64,000 nucleotides of DNA from Caldimonas brevitalea (lineage in GTDB: Bacteria; Pseudomonadota; Gammaproteobacteria; Burkholderiales; Burkholderiaceae_C): positions 2,232,001-2,296,000 of the forward strand of contig NZ_CP011371.1 in NCBI RefSeq assembly GCF_001017435.1, given 5' to 3'. The number at the start of each line of letters is the position of its first letter. Positions within the stretch are counted from its first letter, which is position 1. This document shows positions 1-9,406 of the stretch, in pieces. Made by a program: the position numbers and the translations under genes. Below the pieces are notes generated by a model that made no database searches, was not told the DNA's origin, and worked only from the letters and a program-made list of their open reading frames with translations.

Positions 1-134
1 GCGCGGGCGGGCTTGGCCGTCGCCTTGGCGGTGTCGTCTTTCACGGCCGCTTTGCTCACCTTCTTCTTTTCTTCGGCTGCGGTGGCATCGCCGGTCTTAG
101 CGGTTTTCGCGGGGGCGCTTTTCTTCGCGGTCAT
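1..134 (-). CDS. rpoD: RNA polymerase sigma factor RpoD, N-terminus only (partial)
   Basis: An open frame runs leftwards off the window edge from an ATG at 134-132 and begins MTAKKSAPAKTAKTGDATAA, followed by more Lys/Ala/Thr-rich sequence. Primary sigma-70 factors of Burkholderiales start with this kind of low-complexity basic/Ala tail before region 1.1. The gene lies directly downstream of dnaG on the same strand, the classical dnaG-rpoD macromolecular synthesis order. Only about 44 codons are visible and no sigma region 2 or 4 is present, so the name rests on context and N-terminal composition. A strong sigma70-type promoter lies about 290 nt upstream, so rpoD can be transcribed independently of dnaG. 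An unrelated Lys/Ala-rich protein cannot be excluded. Confidence 0.65.
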   Translation of the reverse strand, partial: MTAKKSAPAKTAKTGDATAAEEKKKVSKAAVKDDTAKATAKPAR

Positions 135-474
135 GGACTTCCTCGGATGGGTCAGGGGCTCAGGCGGGCCAGGCGGCACGAGACGCGGCTCGAACCGGGC
201 CGGGCCCCTGTGTGTCGGGCAGGCAGAATGGGCCGATGGCACTCGGACCGATTAGATGGGGACATCTGGTCGGGGCTCAAGCGTCGGCTCCTATGGGGCA
301 AGCTGGCGTGAACGTATGTCGAGGGCAGCCCTTGCGGGTAATGGGTGGCCTGTTGTCGCCCTTGTCGAGGGTGGCCGGGGCCCGGAGGTGCTGCTGTCAC
401 TCTTGCCGCGCGTCTAACAAACCTTCCATTATCGACGAGACATTTCGTTTCGTCAAATGGGAGCAACCCGCGGC
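135..474. other. dnaG-rpoD intergenic region (340 bp), long rpoD leader
   Basis: There is no convincing coding region between the dnaG stop and the rpoD ATG. It holds the rpoD promoter at 428-456 and then roughly 290 nt that would be an untranslated leader. Purine-rich GAGGAA lies just upstream of the rpoD ATG and can serve as its ribosome binding site. No terminator with a T-run was seen, so read-through from dnaG is also possible. Confidence 0.6.
428..456 (-). promoter_or_regulatory. sigma70-type promoter for rpoD
   Basis: On the minus strand a -35 TTGACG (456-451) is separated by exactly 17 bp from a -10 GATAAT (433-428). Each hexamer matches consensus at five of six positions. It lies between the dnaG stop codon and rpoD and points at rpoD. 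Expected transcription start is near 421. Confidence 0.75.
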
Positions 475-2370
475 TCAGCGAGGCGCGGCGCTGCTGAGCG
501 ATTTTCGCAGGGCTTCGATGGCCTGGCGGCGGCTGATGACGCGGTGGAATACCTCGGCATAGGCGTCGCGTGCGGTCGGGTCTTGGGCCAGGCGGTCGGC
601 CTCGAGTTTGTCGGCCGCCAAATGCAATTCGTCGAGTGCGATGCGCAGTTCGACGCGCAGCAATTCCTCGGTCGGCTGCTCGGTGGCGATGGCATCGTCG
701 ACCAGGCGGCGGGCGAAATCGCCGAAGGCCTGCTCCTGTACGGCTTCGCGCACGGCCGACCACGGCTGCGGGCCGTGTTCCATGGTCTGCTGCTCGATCC
801 AGCAGAACAGCGGGCCGTGCGGCGCGGGCAGTTCGGCCAGCAGCCGGTGGTCGTCGGCGGGCAAGGATTCCCACCAGCCGGTGTGTTCGAGGATGAGTCG
901 GGCGGCATGGTCGGCGTGGGTGCTGGGCTGGCGCTTGGTCGCGTGGCGTGGCGGGCGGGCGGGGCGGTCCTCGCGCGACGGACGTCGCCAGCCCTCCTCG
1001 CGCGGCCGCGTGCCGCCGTCGGGCCGGGCGTCGCCGGTGGCTTCGTCGTGCCGCGCCCGCGGGCGCTCCTGCCCCTGTTGCCACAAACCCAGCACGTCTT
1101 GTGCCGACATCTCGGCGCGGGCGGCCAGGACGGCCACCAGCTGCCGCTTCAGCGCTCCCTCGGGCAGTAGCGACCACAAGGGCCGGGCCGCCGCGAGCAT
1201 CTGCGAGCGGCCTTCCAGCGTGTCGAGTCGGCAGCCCTCGGCCGCGGCCTCGACCAGCTGGCGCGACAACGGCACGGCTTGTTCGACCTGCTCTTGGAAG
1301 GCCTCGGCGCCGAATTCGCGCACGTAAGAGTCGGGGTCGTGCTCCGGCGGAAGGAACAAGAAGCGCACGTTGCGCGTGTCAGTGGCGTGGGGCAGGGCCG
1401 CTTCCAGCGCCCGGCCGGCGGCCTTGCGCCCGGCGGCGTCGCCGTCGAAGCTGAATACCACCGAGTCGGTGAAGCGGAACAGCTTGTGGACGTGGTCGGC
1501 GGTGCAGGCGGTGCCGAGCGTCGCGACGGCGTTGGGGAACCCGAGCTGGGCCAGCGCGACGACGTCCATATACCCTTCGACCACCAGCGCATAGCCCAGC
1601 TGGCGCAGCGCGGTGCGCGCCTCGTAGAGCCCGTAGAGCTCGCGGCCCTTCACGAATACCGGGGTCTCGGGGGAGTTGAGGTACTTCGGCTCGCCCTGGT
1701 CGAGCACCCGGCCGCCGAAACCGATGGTCTCGCCCTTGACGTTGCGGATCGGGAACATCACCCGGTCTCGGAACCGGTCGTAGCGCTTGACGTCGTCTCC
1801 CTCGCCCTGCGCGATCACCAGCCCCGAGGTTTCCAGCAGCGGATCGTCGTAGCGCGGAAAGACGCTCGCGAGCCCGCGCCAGCCCTCCGGCGCATAGCCC
1901 AGCCCGAAGCGGGCTGCGACCTCGCCCGTCAGGCCCCGGCGCTTCAAATAGTCGACCGCACGCGGACTTTGCTTGAGCTGTTTGCGGTAATGCTCACCCG
2001 CCTTCGCCAACACCTCGGTCAGCGTGGCCTGCTGCTCGCGCGCTTGTGCGGCCTGCGCGCGCTGCTCGGGCGAGGTGTCGTCCTGTGGCACCTCGAGCCC
2101 GCATTGCTGCGCGAGATCTTTCAAGGCGTCGACGAATCCCAACCCAGTCTGTTCCATCAGGAAGTCGATCGCGTTGCCATGGACACCGCAGCCGAAGCAG
2201 TGGTAGGTCTGGCGGGTCGGGCTGACGGTGAAGCTGGGGGTTTTTTCGCCGTGAAAGGGGCACAGCCCCTTGTAGTTGATGCCGGCCTTCTTGAGCTGCA
2301 CATGGCGGCCGACGATCTCGACGATGTCGACACGGGCGAGCAGGTCTTGTTTGAAGCTGGGCGGGATCAC
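475..2370 (-). CDS. dnaG: DNA primase DnaG
   Basis: DnaG synthesises the short RNA primers for lagging-strand replication and works with the DnaB helicase. The 631-residue product has the three expected parts: an N-terminal zinc-ribbon (CPFH at 37-40 and CFGC at 58-61), a TOPRIM catalytic core with EGYMDV at 265-270 and DGDAAG at 309-314, and a variable C-terminal helicase-binding domain after a charged, low-complexity linker (about 430-490). The start is a GTG (2370-2368), the only in-frame start that keeps the usual N-terminus before the zinc finger; a weak GGA lies just upstream. rpoD follows on the same strand, while the gene upstream is ggt rather than the common rpsU or gatB-like gene. 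Length is typical for beta-proteobacterial primases. Confidence 0.97.
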   Translation of the reverse strand: MIPPSFKQDLLARVDIVEIVGRHVQLKKAGINYKGLCPFHGEKTPSFTVSPTRQTYHCFGCGVHGNAIDFLMEQTGLGFVDALKDLAQQCGLEVPQDDTSPEQRAQAAQAREQQATLTEVLAKAGEHYRKQLKQSPRAVDYLKRRGLTGEVAARFGLGYAPEGWRGLASVFPRYDDPLLETSGLVIAQGEGDDVKRYDRFRDRVMFPIRNVKGETIGFGGRVLDQGEPKYLNSPETPVFVKGRELYGLYEARTALRQLGYALVVEGYMDVVALAQLGFPNAVATLGTACTADHVHKLFRFTDSVVFSFDGDAAGRKAAGRALEAALPHATDTRNVRFLFLPPEHDPDSYVREFGAEAFQEQVEQAVPLSRQLVEAAAEGCRLDTLEGRSQMLAAARPLWSLLPEGALKRQLVAVLAARAEMSAQDVLGLWQQGQERPRARHDEATGDARPDGGTRPREEGWRRPSREDRPARPPRHATKRQPSTHADHAARLILEHTGWWESLPADDHRLLAELPAPHGPLFCWIEQQTMEHGPQPWSAVREAVQEQAFGDFARRLVDDAIATEQPTEELLRVELRIALDELHLAADKLEADRLAQDPTARDAYAEVFHRVISRRQAIEALRKSLSSAAPR

Positions 2371-2409
2371 TTCCGCAGTCTACCGAACTGCCCGGGGGCG
2401 CGGTCGTTG

Positions 2410-2436
2410 CCGCGGGCCTCGTCGGCGGGCCCGCGG
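2410..2436. other. GC-rich hairpin in the dnaG leader
   Basis: CCGCGGGCC (2410-2418) and GGCCCGCGG (2428-2436) form a perfect 9-bp stem with a 9-nt loop, between ggt and dnaG. No T-run follows on either strand, so it is not a canonical terminator. It could stabilise or attenuate the dnaG transcript. Function is unknown. Confidence 0.4.
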
Positions 2437-2604
2437 TGTCGCTGCGGAAGTAGTCGAAGTACAGGGTTGTCGGCCTCGTGCCTCGGCGGGCTCACCGGGG
2501 AAAGAGAGCCTGCAGGAACAGGCTCGGAACCCTGAGGAAGTTCGGAGGAGCCGTAGTCAGACTACTCACATCGGCCACCTATGGAGACGTCTGCGCGCCC
2601 CGCG

Positions 2605-4398
2605 TCAGTCTCCCATCACCACACCTTCACGACGCGGATCGGCGCCGCCGAACCAGCCGTTGGGCGTCCGCTGGATGGCCTGCAGTCCGCTGGTCATGTT
2701 GGTCTCGCGCACCTCGTGGCCGCGCGCTTTCAGCCCGTCGAGCGTGGTGGCGGGGAAGCGCTTTTCCTCGAGCAGGGTCGGGCCGTTGGTGGAGCCGAAA
2801 TTCGGCAACCCGATGGCCTGTTGTGCGTTCAGACCCCAGTCGAGTGTGCCCAGCAGCGTCTTGGCGGTGTAGTGGATGATCTGCGCCCCGCCAGGCGAGC
2901 CGGCGCTCATCACCAGCTGGCCGCTGGCCTTGTCGAACACCAGGGTGGGGCTCATGCTGGAGCGCGGCCGCTTGCCCGGCTGCACGCGGTTGGCGACCGG
3001 CTTGCCGGTGGCATCGGCCGGCGCGAACGAGAAGTCGGACAGCTGGTTGTTCAGCAGGAAGCCGCGCACCATCTGGCGCGAGCCGAACTGGTCCTCGATG
3101 CTGGTCGTCATCGCGATGGCGCGACCGTCGGCATCGACGATCGAGATGTGCGAGGTGCCGTACTCGAGCTGGTCCGGCTGCGGCGCCCAGGACACGGTCG
3201 CGCCTCGCGGCGTGCCCGGTTGGGCCGTCTTCATCGACTGCGGGCCCACCAGCGCGGCGCGCTCTTTCAGATACGTGGGGTCGACCAGGCTGTGCCAGGA
3301 GCCTGCCGGCGGAGAGACGAAATCGGGGTCGGCCACATAGAGGGCGCGGTCGGCGAACGCCAGTCGGGCTGCCTCGGTGTATTGGTGCAGCAGGTCGACG
3401 CTGGGCACGTCGGCCTCGAGCGGCTGCGCCACCCGCGGCAGGTGCGCCATCACGCCGAGGATCTGGGCCACCGCGATGTGGCCCGACGAAGGCGGCGGGA
3501 AGCCGCACAACCGATACCGTTGCCAGTCGGTGCACAGCGGCTCGCGCTTCTTGGGCTGGTAGCCCGCCAGGTCCTCCTCGCTGAGGCTGCCGGGGTTGGT
3601 CGGGTGGCTGCGCACCTTGGCCACGATGTCGCGCGCGACCGGGCCGCGGTAGAAGGCGTCGGCGCCTTGTTTGGCGATGTCGCGCAGCAGTTCGGCCAGG
3701 GCAGGGTTGCGCACCACCATGCCGGCGTCGCGCGGGTCGCCGTCGGGCTTGTAGAAATAGCGGGCGGCGCCTTCGTCTTTCTTCAGGTGCTGTTCGGTCT
3801 TGAGCAAAGTGTTCAGCCGGGGGCTGACCTTGAAGCCGTTTTCGGCCAGCGCGATGGCCGGCTCGAACAGCGTGGCCCAGGGCAGCTTGCCGTGCTGCCG
3901 GTGTGCCGTCTCGAGCATGCGCAGCACGCCGGGCACCCCGACCGAGCGGCCACCGACCACCGCGTCGTAAAAGCTCATCGGCTTGCCGTCGGCGCCCACG
4001 AAGAGCTGCTCGTTCGCGGCGGCCGGGGCGGTTTCGCGGCCGTCGAAGGCCTCCAGTCGACCACCGTCCCAGTGCAGCAGGAAGGCGCCGCCGCCCAGGC
4101 CGCTCGATTGCGGCTCGACCAGCGTCAGCACCATCTGCACGGCAATCGCGGCATCGAGCGCGGAGCCGCCGGCCTTCAGGATCTGGTAGCCCGCGTCGGT
4201 CGCGAGCGGGTTGGCAGCGGCGACGGCAAACTTGCGGGTGCTCCAGCCGGGCTTGTCGATGTAGCCGGAGGCGGCCTCGGGCTGCTCGGGGGCGGTGTAC
4301 TTGAAGTCGGCCCGGGGCGCCGGGCCGGGGCCGGTGGCGCAACCGGCGACGAGCAGGGCGGCAGCCGCCAGGGGGGCGAGCGACAGGCGCAGCGTCAT
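2605..4398 (-). CDS. ggt: Gamma-glutamyltransferase (glutathione hydrolase), lipoprotein form
   Basis: This enzyme cleaves the gamma-glutamyl bond of glutathione and related compounds in the periplasm. Family members are made as a precursor that self-cleaves into two subunits. The 597-residue product starts with a lipoprotein signal: the lipobox LVAGC ends at Cys20, followed by Ala at +2, which suggests an outer-membrane lipoprotein. The N-terminal Ntn-hydrolase part contains the conserved SSGLGGGAF (98-106). The catalytic/autocleavage Thr is T415 in YGTSHISIVDADG, which begins the small subunit. The ATG is preceded by GAGGAAC at good spacing. It stands alone between dnaG and an SDR gene on the same strand, and a small hairpin (4415-4437) sits in its leader. 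Family assignment is firm; the substrate in vivo is inferred. Confidence 0.95.
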   Translation of the reverse strand: MTLRLSLAPLAAAALLVAGCATGPGPAPRADFKYTAPEQPEAASGYIDKPGWSTRKFAVAAANPLATDAGYQILKAGGSALDAAIAVQMVLTLVEPQSSGLGGGAFLLHWDGGRLEAFDGRETAPAAANEQLFVGADGKPMSFYDAVVGGRSVGVPGVLRMLETAHRQHGKLPWATLFEPAIALAENGFKVSPRLNTLLKTEQHLKKDEGAARYFYKPDGDPRDAGMVVRNPALAELLRDIAKQGADAFYRGPVARDIVAKVRSHPTNPGSLSEEDLAGYQPKKREPLCTDWQRYRLCGFPPPSSGHIAVAQILGVMAHLPRVAQPLEADVPSVDLLHQYTEAARLAFADRALYVADPDFVSPPAGSWHSLVDPTYLKERAALVGPQSMKTAQPGTPRGATVSWAPQPDQLEYGTSHISIVDADGRAIAMTTSIEDQFGSRQMVRGFLLNNQLSDFSFAPADATGKPVANRVQPGKRPRSSMSPTLVFDKASGQLVMSAGSPGGAQIIHYTAKTLLGTLDWGLNAQQAIGLPNFGSTNGPTLLEEKRFPATTLDGLKARGHEVRETNMTSGLQAIQRTPNGWFGGADPRREGVVMGD

Positions 4399-4523
4399 GG
4401 GTGGGTTCCTCGTGCGGGCGGTTCACGGTGCCGCCCGAGCGAGCGACAGGCGACAGGGGTCGCCGGATGATACGGGGCCCCGAAGGTCTGCCAGGGTGTC
4501 GAAGGGTTACGTTTTGCCAGGAT

Positions 4524-5282
4524 TCAGCGCGGCGCGAGCCGGATGGCGCCGTCGAGGCGGATCACCTCACCGTTGAGCATCTCGTTGGTGATGATCTGAT
4601 GCACCAGCTTGGCGTAGTCGTCCGGTCGTCCGAGGCGGGACGGGAAGGGCACGCTGGCGGCCAGCGCATCCTGCACCTCCTGCGGCATCCCGAACAGCAT
4701 CGGCGTGCCGAAGATGCCAGGGGCGATGGTCATGTTGCGGATGCCGCTGCGGGCGAGGTCGCGCGCGATCGGCAAGGTCATGCCGACGATGCCGCCCTTG
4801 GACGCCGCATAGGCCGCCTGGCCGATCTGGCCGTCGTAGGCGGCGACCGACGCGGTCGAGACCAGCACGCCCCGTTCGCCGGTGGCCTCGGGCTGGTTGC
4901 GGCTCATGGCCTCGGCGGCCAGGCGGATCATGTTGAAGCTGCCGATCAGGTTGATGTTGATCACCTTGGCATACAGCGCCAGCGGGTGGGCGCCATCCTT
5001 GCCCACCGTCTTCGCGGCCGGGGCGACACCGGCGCAGTTGACCAGGCCGACCAGCTTGCCCAGGCCCGTGGCCTTGGCGACAGCGGCCTGGCCATCGTCT
5101 TCGCGGGTCACGTCACAGCGGACGAAGGCCCCGCCCAGCTCTTGCGCCAGCGCCTCGCCCTTGTCGGCCTGGAGGTCGGCAATCACCACCTGGCCGCCTT
5201 CGCGCGCGAGCATGCGGGCGGTGCCCTCTCCCAGCCCGGACGCGCCTCCGGTGACGATGAAAACCTTACCTTGGATGTCCAT
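4524..5282 (-). CDS. Short-chain dehydrogenase, 3-hydroxyacyl-CoA dehydrogenase type 2-like
   Basis: A 252-residue classical SDR of the HSD17B10/FadB2x type, which oxidises 3-hydroxyacyl-CoA (including 2-methyl-3-hydroxybutyryl-CoA in isoleucine breakdown) with NAD+. It shows the Rossmann motif TGGASGLG (11-18), NCAG (82-85), a catalytic Ser around 142-145, and Y158-x3-K162. The start is the ATG at 5282-5280, with AGGAG about 8 nt upstream; an in-frame GTG seven codons earlier lacks a ribosome binding site. It diverges from a thioesterase gene across a 253-bp region that carries a LiuR-like palindrome. That supports a role in branched-chain amino-acid or fatty-acid catabolism, though substrate specificity cannot be read from sequence. 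Confidence 0.92.
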   Translation of the reverse strand: MDIQGKVFIVTGGASGLGEGTARMLAREGGQVVIADLQADKGEALAQELGGAFVRCDVTREDDGQAAVAKATGLGKLVGLVNCAGVAPAAKTVGKDGAHPLALYAKVININLIGSFNMIRLAAEAMSRNQPEATGERGVLVSTASVAAYDGQIGQAAYAASKGGIVGMTLPIARDLARSGIRNMTIAPGIFGTPMLFGMPQEVQDALAASVPFPSRLGRPDDYAKLVHQIITNEMLNGEVIRLDGAIRLAPR

Positions 5283-5360
5283 GTGCTCTCGCTCCTGTGT
5301 CACGGCACGGCTTGCGGCCCTGCCGGGATGTCGATCGGAACGTCGACGTTGACCTTGACG

Positions 5361-5376
5361 TTGACGTTGACGTAAG
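5361..5376. promoter_or_regulatory. LiuR-like operator within GTTGAC tandem hexamers
   Basis: TTGACGTTGACGTAAG matches the palindromic pattern TTnACGTnnACGTnAA, recalled for MerR-family LiuR regulators of acyl-CoA catabolism, at all but the last base. It sits in a run of three TTGACG units (5355-5372), and TAAGCGTCAA adds a further half-site up to 5382. It lies about 80 nt upstream of the SDR start and 160 nt upstream of the thioesterase. The regulator gene is not in the window. Confidence 0.5.
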
Positions 5377-5535
5377 CGTCAATTGTGAACGATGCCGGGC
5401 CGGGGGCCGGTGTGCCGGTCGGTGCGTCGAGGGAAAACCATGACCAGGGCTGCCGGTCCGGGCCGGCTTGCCGGCAAAATGCCGGGGCAGGCCGTTGAGA
5501 CAGGCTGTTTGCAAGAGGCTTCAACAGGGAGACAT

Positions 5536-6021
5536 ATGTCGGCGTTCGAGCGCATGGGGGACGGCAGGCGTAGGGCGGCCAGGCCGGTGGGGCCGCACGC
5601 CTTCGAGCGGCCGGTGCAGATCCGGTTCTCGCATTGCGATCCGGCGGGCATCGTGTTTTTCCCCCAGTACCTGGTGATGCTGCAGAACCTGATCGAGGAC
5701 TGGTTCACCGAGGGGCTGGGGCAGCCGTATGCGGAATTGCTCGGCCCGCGGCGCCTGGGCCTGCCGACGGTGAGCCTGGCCTGCGAGTTCGCAGCGCCGA
5801 GCCGCCTGGGCGATCAGGTGATGCTGGGCCTGACGCTGGACAGGATCACGGCCTGTTCGATCGAGCTCAGCCTCGGCTGCCGTTGCGGCGAGCAACAGCG
5901 CATGCGCGCCCGGCAGACGCTCGTGACGGCCGCGCTCGACGGCCAGCGGGCGGTGCCCATCCCCGACGACGTGCGCGAGGCCCTCGAGCGCTTTTTGCAG
6001 CAGCAGCCCGTGTCGAGGTGA
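5536..6021 (+). CDS. Acyl-CoA thioesterase, 4-hydroxybenzoyl-CoA thioesterase-like (hotdog fold)
   Basis: A 161-residue single-domain hotdog thioesterase that would hydrolyse an aromatic or short acyl-CoA in the cytoplasm. The family signature SHCDPAGIVFFPQY (32-45) contains the catalytic Asp (D35), as in 4-hydroxybenzoyl-CoA thioesterases. The chosen ATG (5536) has AGGGAGA just upstream; the frame stays open further upstream but that part is Arg/Gly-rich and unlike the family. It diverges from the SDR gene and shares its upstream region. The acyl-CoA substrate cannot be determined; benzoyl or 4-hydroxybenzoyl-CoA is only the family prototype. Confidence 0.88.
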   Translation: MSAFERMGDGRRRAARPVGPHAFERPVQIRFSHCDPAGIVFFPQYLVMLQNLIEDWFTEGLGQPYAELLGPRRLGLPTVSLACEFAAPSRLGDQVMLGLTLDRITACSIELSLGCRCGEQQRMRARQTLVTAALDGQRAVPIPDDVREALERFLQQQPVSR

Positions 6022-6056
6022 CCGTGGCGCGGTCAGACGGCCAGCCGCTGGTGCCG

Positions 6057-6083
6057 AAAAAATGGCCGCCCGATGAGGCGGCC
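6057..6083 (-). terminator. Rho-independent terminator after adk
   Basis: Read on the minus strand, GGCCGCC-TCATCG-GGCGGCC is a perfect 7-bp stem with a 6-nt loop, followed by A and six Ts (6062-6057). It lies between the convergent ends of adk and the thioesterase gene and closes the exbB-to-adk operon. Confidence 0.85.
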
Positions 6084-6114
6084 TTGTTTGGCGATGCGGT
6101 GGCCCGCGCCGCTG

Positions 6115-6933
<819 letters not shown>

Positions 6934-7698
6934 TCAGCCTTTCAGTGCCGCATAGTGCTCGCGCACGCGAGCCAGGTCTTCGGGCGTGTCGACCCCGGGA
7001 CCGGGGCGCGTGTTGGTGACGTGCACCGCGATGCGCTCGCCATGCCACAACACCCGCAGTTGCTCGAGCGATTCGATGTTCTCCAGCGGGCTTTGCTCCA
7101 GCGTCGGAAAGCGCCGCAAGAAACCCGCGTGGTAGCCGTAGATGCCGATGTGGCGCAGCGGTGCCGGTGTGCTCAATGCGGTCACGCCGTCACGGTAGCC
7201 GTCGCGCCACCAGGGCAGGGGGGCGCGAGAGAAATACAAGGCACGGCGGTTGTTGTCGCAGACGACTTTGACGACGTTGGTGCTGGTGAACTCGGCGATG
7301 TCCTCGATCGGGTGGGCCGCGGTGCTCATCACGCACCCGATCGACCCGAGCAGCACATCGGCGCACGCATCGATCAAGGCGGGCTCGATCAGCGGTTCGT
7401 CCCCCTGCACGTTGACCACCACGTCGGCGCCGTCCAGGCCCAGTTGCTCGCAGGCTTCGGCCAGCCGGTCGCTGCCGGTGGCGTGGTCGGTGCGGGTCAT
7501 CACCACTTCGATGCCTTGCGCTTCGCAGGCCTCGGCGATGCGTCGATCGTCCGCGGCCACCACCACCCGTTCCGCGCGGCTCTTGCGGGCTTGTTCGGCC
7601 ACGCGTACCACCATGGGCAAGCCGCCGAGATCGGCGAGCGGTTTGTTGGGCAGGCGGGTGGAGGCGAGACGTGCGGGGACCAGGACCGTGAACGTCAT
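6934..7698 (-). CDS. kdsB: 3-deoxy-manno-octulosonate cytidylyltransferase KdsB
   Basis: KdsB activates Kdo with CTP to CMP-Kdo for addition to lipid A. The 254-residue protein begins [20 protein letters not shown], the N-terminal nucleotide-binding signature of the family, and contains the later VQGDEPLI motif. The start at 7698-7696 overlaps the stop of the Trm112-like gene as ATGA, indicating translational coupling; the open frame upstream of it is a shadow of that gene. The next genes upstream in the operon are Trm112 and lpxK, also an LPS gene, so the cluster is devoted largely to envelope synthesis. Confidence 0.97.
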   Translation of the reverse strand: MTFTVLVPARLASTRLPNKPLADLGGLPMVVRVAEQARKSRAERVVVAADDRRIAEACEAQGIEVVMTRTDHATGSDRLAEACEQLGLDGADVVVNVQGDEPLIEPALIDACADVLLGSIGCVMSTAAHPIEDIAEFTSTNVVKVVCDNNRRALYFSRAPLPWWRDGYRDGVTALSTPAPLRHIGIYGYHAGFLRRFPTLEQSPLENIESLEQLRVLWHGERIAVHVTNTRPGPGVDTPEDLARVREHYAALKG

Positions 7699-7907
7699 GC
7701 AGCCCCCCCGTCGAGAACGACAGGGGCGGGCGCCGCGGCCGGCGCTGCGAGGTCGCGCGCGTCCGACTCGAGCATGACCGGAATGCCGTCGCGCACCGGG
7801 TAGGCGAGCTGGTCGGCCCGGCAGATGAGTTCGTGCGCGTGCCGGTCGTGTTCGAGCGGGCCCTTGCACAGCGGGCAGACGAGAAGTTCTAGTAGGCGGG
7901 TGTCCAT
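7695..7907 (-). CDS. Trm112/YcaR family small zinc-ribbon protein
   Basis: A 70-residue protein of the Trm112/YcaR (UPF0434) family. The N-terminus [19 protein letters not shown] has the CPLC half of a zinc-binding site, and the core [20 protein letters not shown] is the family hallmark. Eukaryotic and archaeal relatives activate methyltransferases; the bacterial role is not established. Members commonly sit between lpxK and kdsB, exactly as here. The stop overlaps the kdsB start, and lpxK ends 7 bp upstream. The Ala/Pro-rich tail after residue 50 is variable. Confidence 0.93.
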   Translation of the reverse strand: MDTRLLELLVCPLCKGPLEHDRHAHELICRADQLAYPVRDGIPVMLESDARDLAAPAAAPAPVVLDGGAA

Positions 7908-7914
7908 CAGGTCC

Positions 7915-8940
7915 TCAATCGTGGAGGCGGCGCGACAAGACAGAGTCGAGCGCCGCGTAGAAGCCCGGGTCGGGCATGAAGTCTAGCGCGACCACCCAGA
8001 TGCGCGGGTCACCGGCACTGCGTAGCTTGACAGCGTCCTTCTCCGTCACCAGCACGACGTCGCCATCCCAGCCGTCCCACGGCAGGCCTTGCTGGTAGTC
8101 GTGATGATCGGGCAGGGGACGGCGTTCGAGGCGCAGCCCGGCCGCTTCGAGCATCCGGAAAAAGCGCTCCGGATGGGCCACGCCGGCCACCGCCAGCACG
8201 GGCCGGCCGGCGAACGCCTCCAAAGGCCGCGGTGTGCCGCCACCGCTGCCCCATGCCGCCAGCGGCAGTGCGCCACGCAGCGCGCGCTGTGCCAGCCATC
8301 CGGGCCGCGGCGTGGAGGGCGCCGACGCGTTGTAGAGCACCAGGTCGGCGCGGCGTCGCGCGCTGTCGCGCAACGGTCCGGCCGGCAGCCACCAGCCGTT
8401 GCCGGCACCGCGCTCGTCGAACACCAGCACTTCGATGTCGCGGCACAAACGCAGGTGCTGCAGGCCGTCGTCGCAGACGATCACGTCGACCTCGGGGTGG
8501 GCTGCGAGCACGGTACGTCCGGCCGCGACGCGGTCGGCGCCGACGGCCACTGGGACGCCGGTGCGCAAGGCCATCAGCAAAGGTTCGTCGCCGACCTCGC
8601 GCGCGTCAGACGCAGGGGTCACCAGGGCCAGGTGGTCGGATTGCCGCCCATAGCCGCGCGACACGATGGCGGGCCGGCGCCCGCGTGCGAGCAAGTGCGC
8701 GACGATCGCCATCGTGGTCGGTGTCTTGCCGGCGCCCCCGGCGATCACGTTGCCGACCACGATCACCGGCACCGGCAGGCGCTCGCGGCGCAGCAGCCCG
8801 AGGCGAAACAGCCAGGCGCGTGACAGCGCCAGCGTCGCGTAGAGGCCGCTGAGCGGCAGCAACGCCCACGCGAGCGGACCGCGCCGCAGCCAGGCCGCCT
8901 CGACACGGGCTTGCCAGCTCGGCGCCGCGGTCTTCGACAA
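7915..8940 (-). CDS. lpxK: Tetraacyldisaccharide 4'-kinase LpxK
   Basis: LpxK phosphorylates the 4' position of the lipid A disaccharide at the inner membrane. The 341-residue protein has an N-terminal hydrophobic membrane-anchoring stretch (about 22-48), followed by the P-loop GGAGKTPT (68-75) and the conserved VSRGYGR motif. VTEKDAVK near the C-terminus is also typical. It lies 14 bp downstream of exbD and just upstream of the Trm112 gene in a tight operon; the exbBD-lpxK adjacency is common in Burkholderiales. Confidence 0.97.
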   Translation of the reverse strand: MSKTAAPSWQARVEAAWLRRGPLAWALLPLSGLYATLALSRAWLFRLGLLRRERLPVPVIVVGNVIAGGAGKTPTTMAIVAHLLARGRRPAIVSRGYGRQSDHLALVTPASDAREVGDEPLLMALRTGVPVAVGADRVAAGRTVLAAHPEVDVIVCDDGLQHLRLCRDIEVLVFDERGAGNGWWLPAGPLRDSARRRADLVLYNASAPSTPRPGWLAQRALRGALPLAAWGSGGGTPRPLEAFAGRPVLAVAGVAHPERFFRMLEAAGLRLERRPLPDHHDYQQGLPWDGWDGDVVLVTEKDAVKLRSAGDPRIWVVALDFMPDPGFYAALDSVLSRRLHD

Positions 8941-8954
8941 GGGCCGCAGGCGCT

Positions 8955-9389
8955 TCAGCGCGCGCCGCCGCCCGTGGACGACTGGGTGGCGAAGGTCAGC
9001 TGGCTGAGGCCGGCCCGGCGGGCGGCGTCCATCACGTTGATGACGCTCTGGTGTGCCGCGGTGGCATCGGCCGAGACGATCACGACATGTTCCTTGCCGT
9101 CGCCGGCGGCCTGTCGCAGCGCCGCGGCCAGGCCGTCGACACTGCGGCCGTCGATCGCCTGCTTGTTGACGGCATAGCGGCCGTCGCCCGACACCGCGAC
9201 GATGATCTCGCGCGGATAGTCGCGTGAGGCGTCGGCGTCGGCCACCGGCAGGTTCACCTTCAGCTCGGTGAACTTGGAGTAGGTGGTCGACAGCATCAAA
9301 AAGATCAGGATCACCAGCAGCACGTCGATAAACGGGATCAGGTTGATCTCCGGTTCCTCGCTACGCCGGTGATGGAAGTTCATCGCCAT
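8955..9389 (-). CDS. exbD: ExbD/TolR family biopolymer transport protein
   Basis: Inner-membrane component of a proton-driven motor that energises TonB-dependent outer-membrane transport. The 144-residue protein has a short cytoplasmic N-terminus (EEPEINLIPFIDVLLVILIF), a single transmembrane helix (about 18-37) with the conserved motor Asp (IDVLLV), and a periplasmic domain. It follows exbB by 17 bp. No tonB gene is in the window, so the partner TonB must lie elsewhere; a TolR role is less likely because tolA, tolB and pal are absent. Confidence 0.95.
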   Translation of the reverse strand: MAMNFHHRRSEEPEINLIPFIDVLLVILIFLMLSTTYSKFTELKVNLPVADADASRDYPREIIVAVSGDGRYAVNKQAIDGRSVDGLAAALRQAAGDGKEHVVIVSADATAAHQSVINVMDAARRAGLSQLTFATQSSTGGGAR

Positions 9390-9406
9390 CTAGGGCTCCC
9401 TCGGGC

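Noticed and set aside
2553..2565. Palindrome GTAGTC-A-GACTAC between ggt and dnaG
   Set aside because: It is short, isolated, has no promoter around it and does not match a binding motif I know, so chance occurrence is likely.
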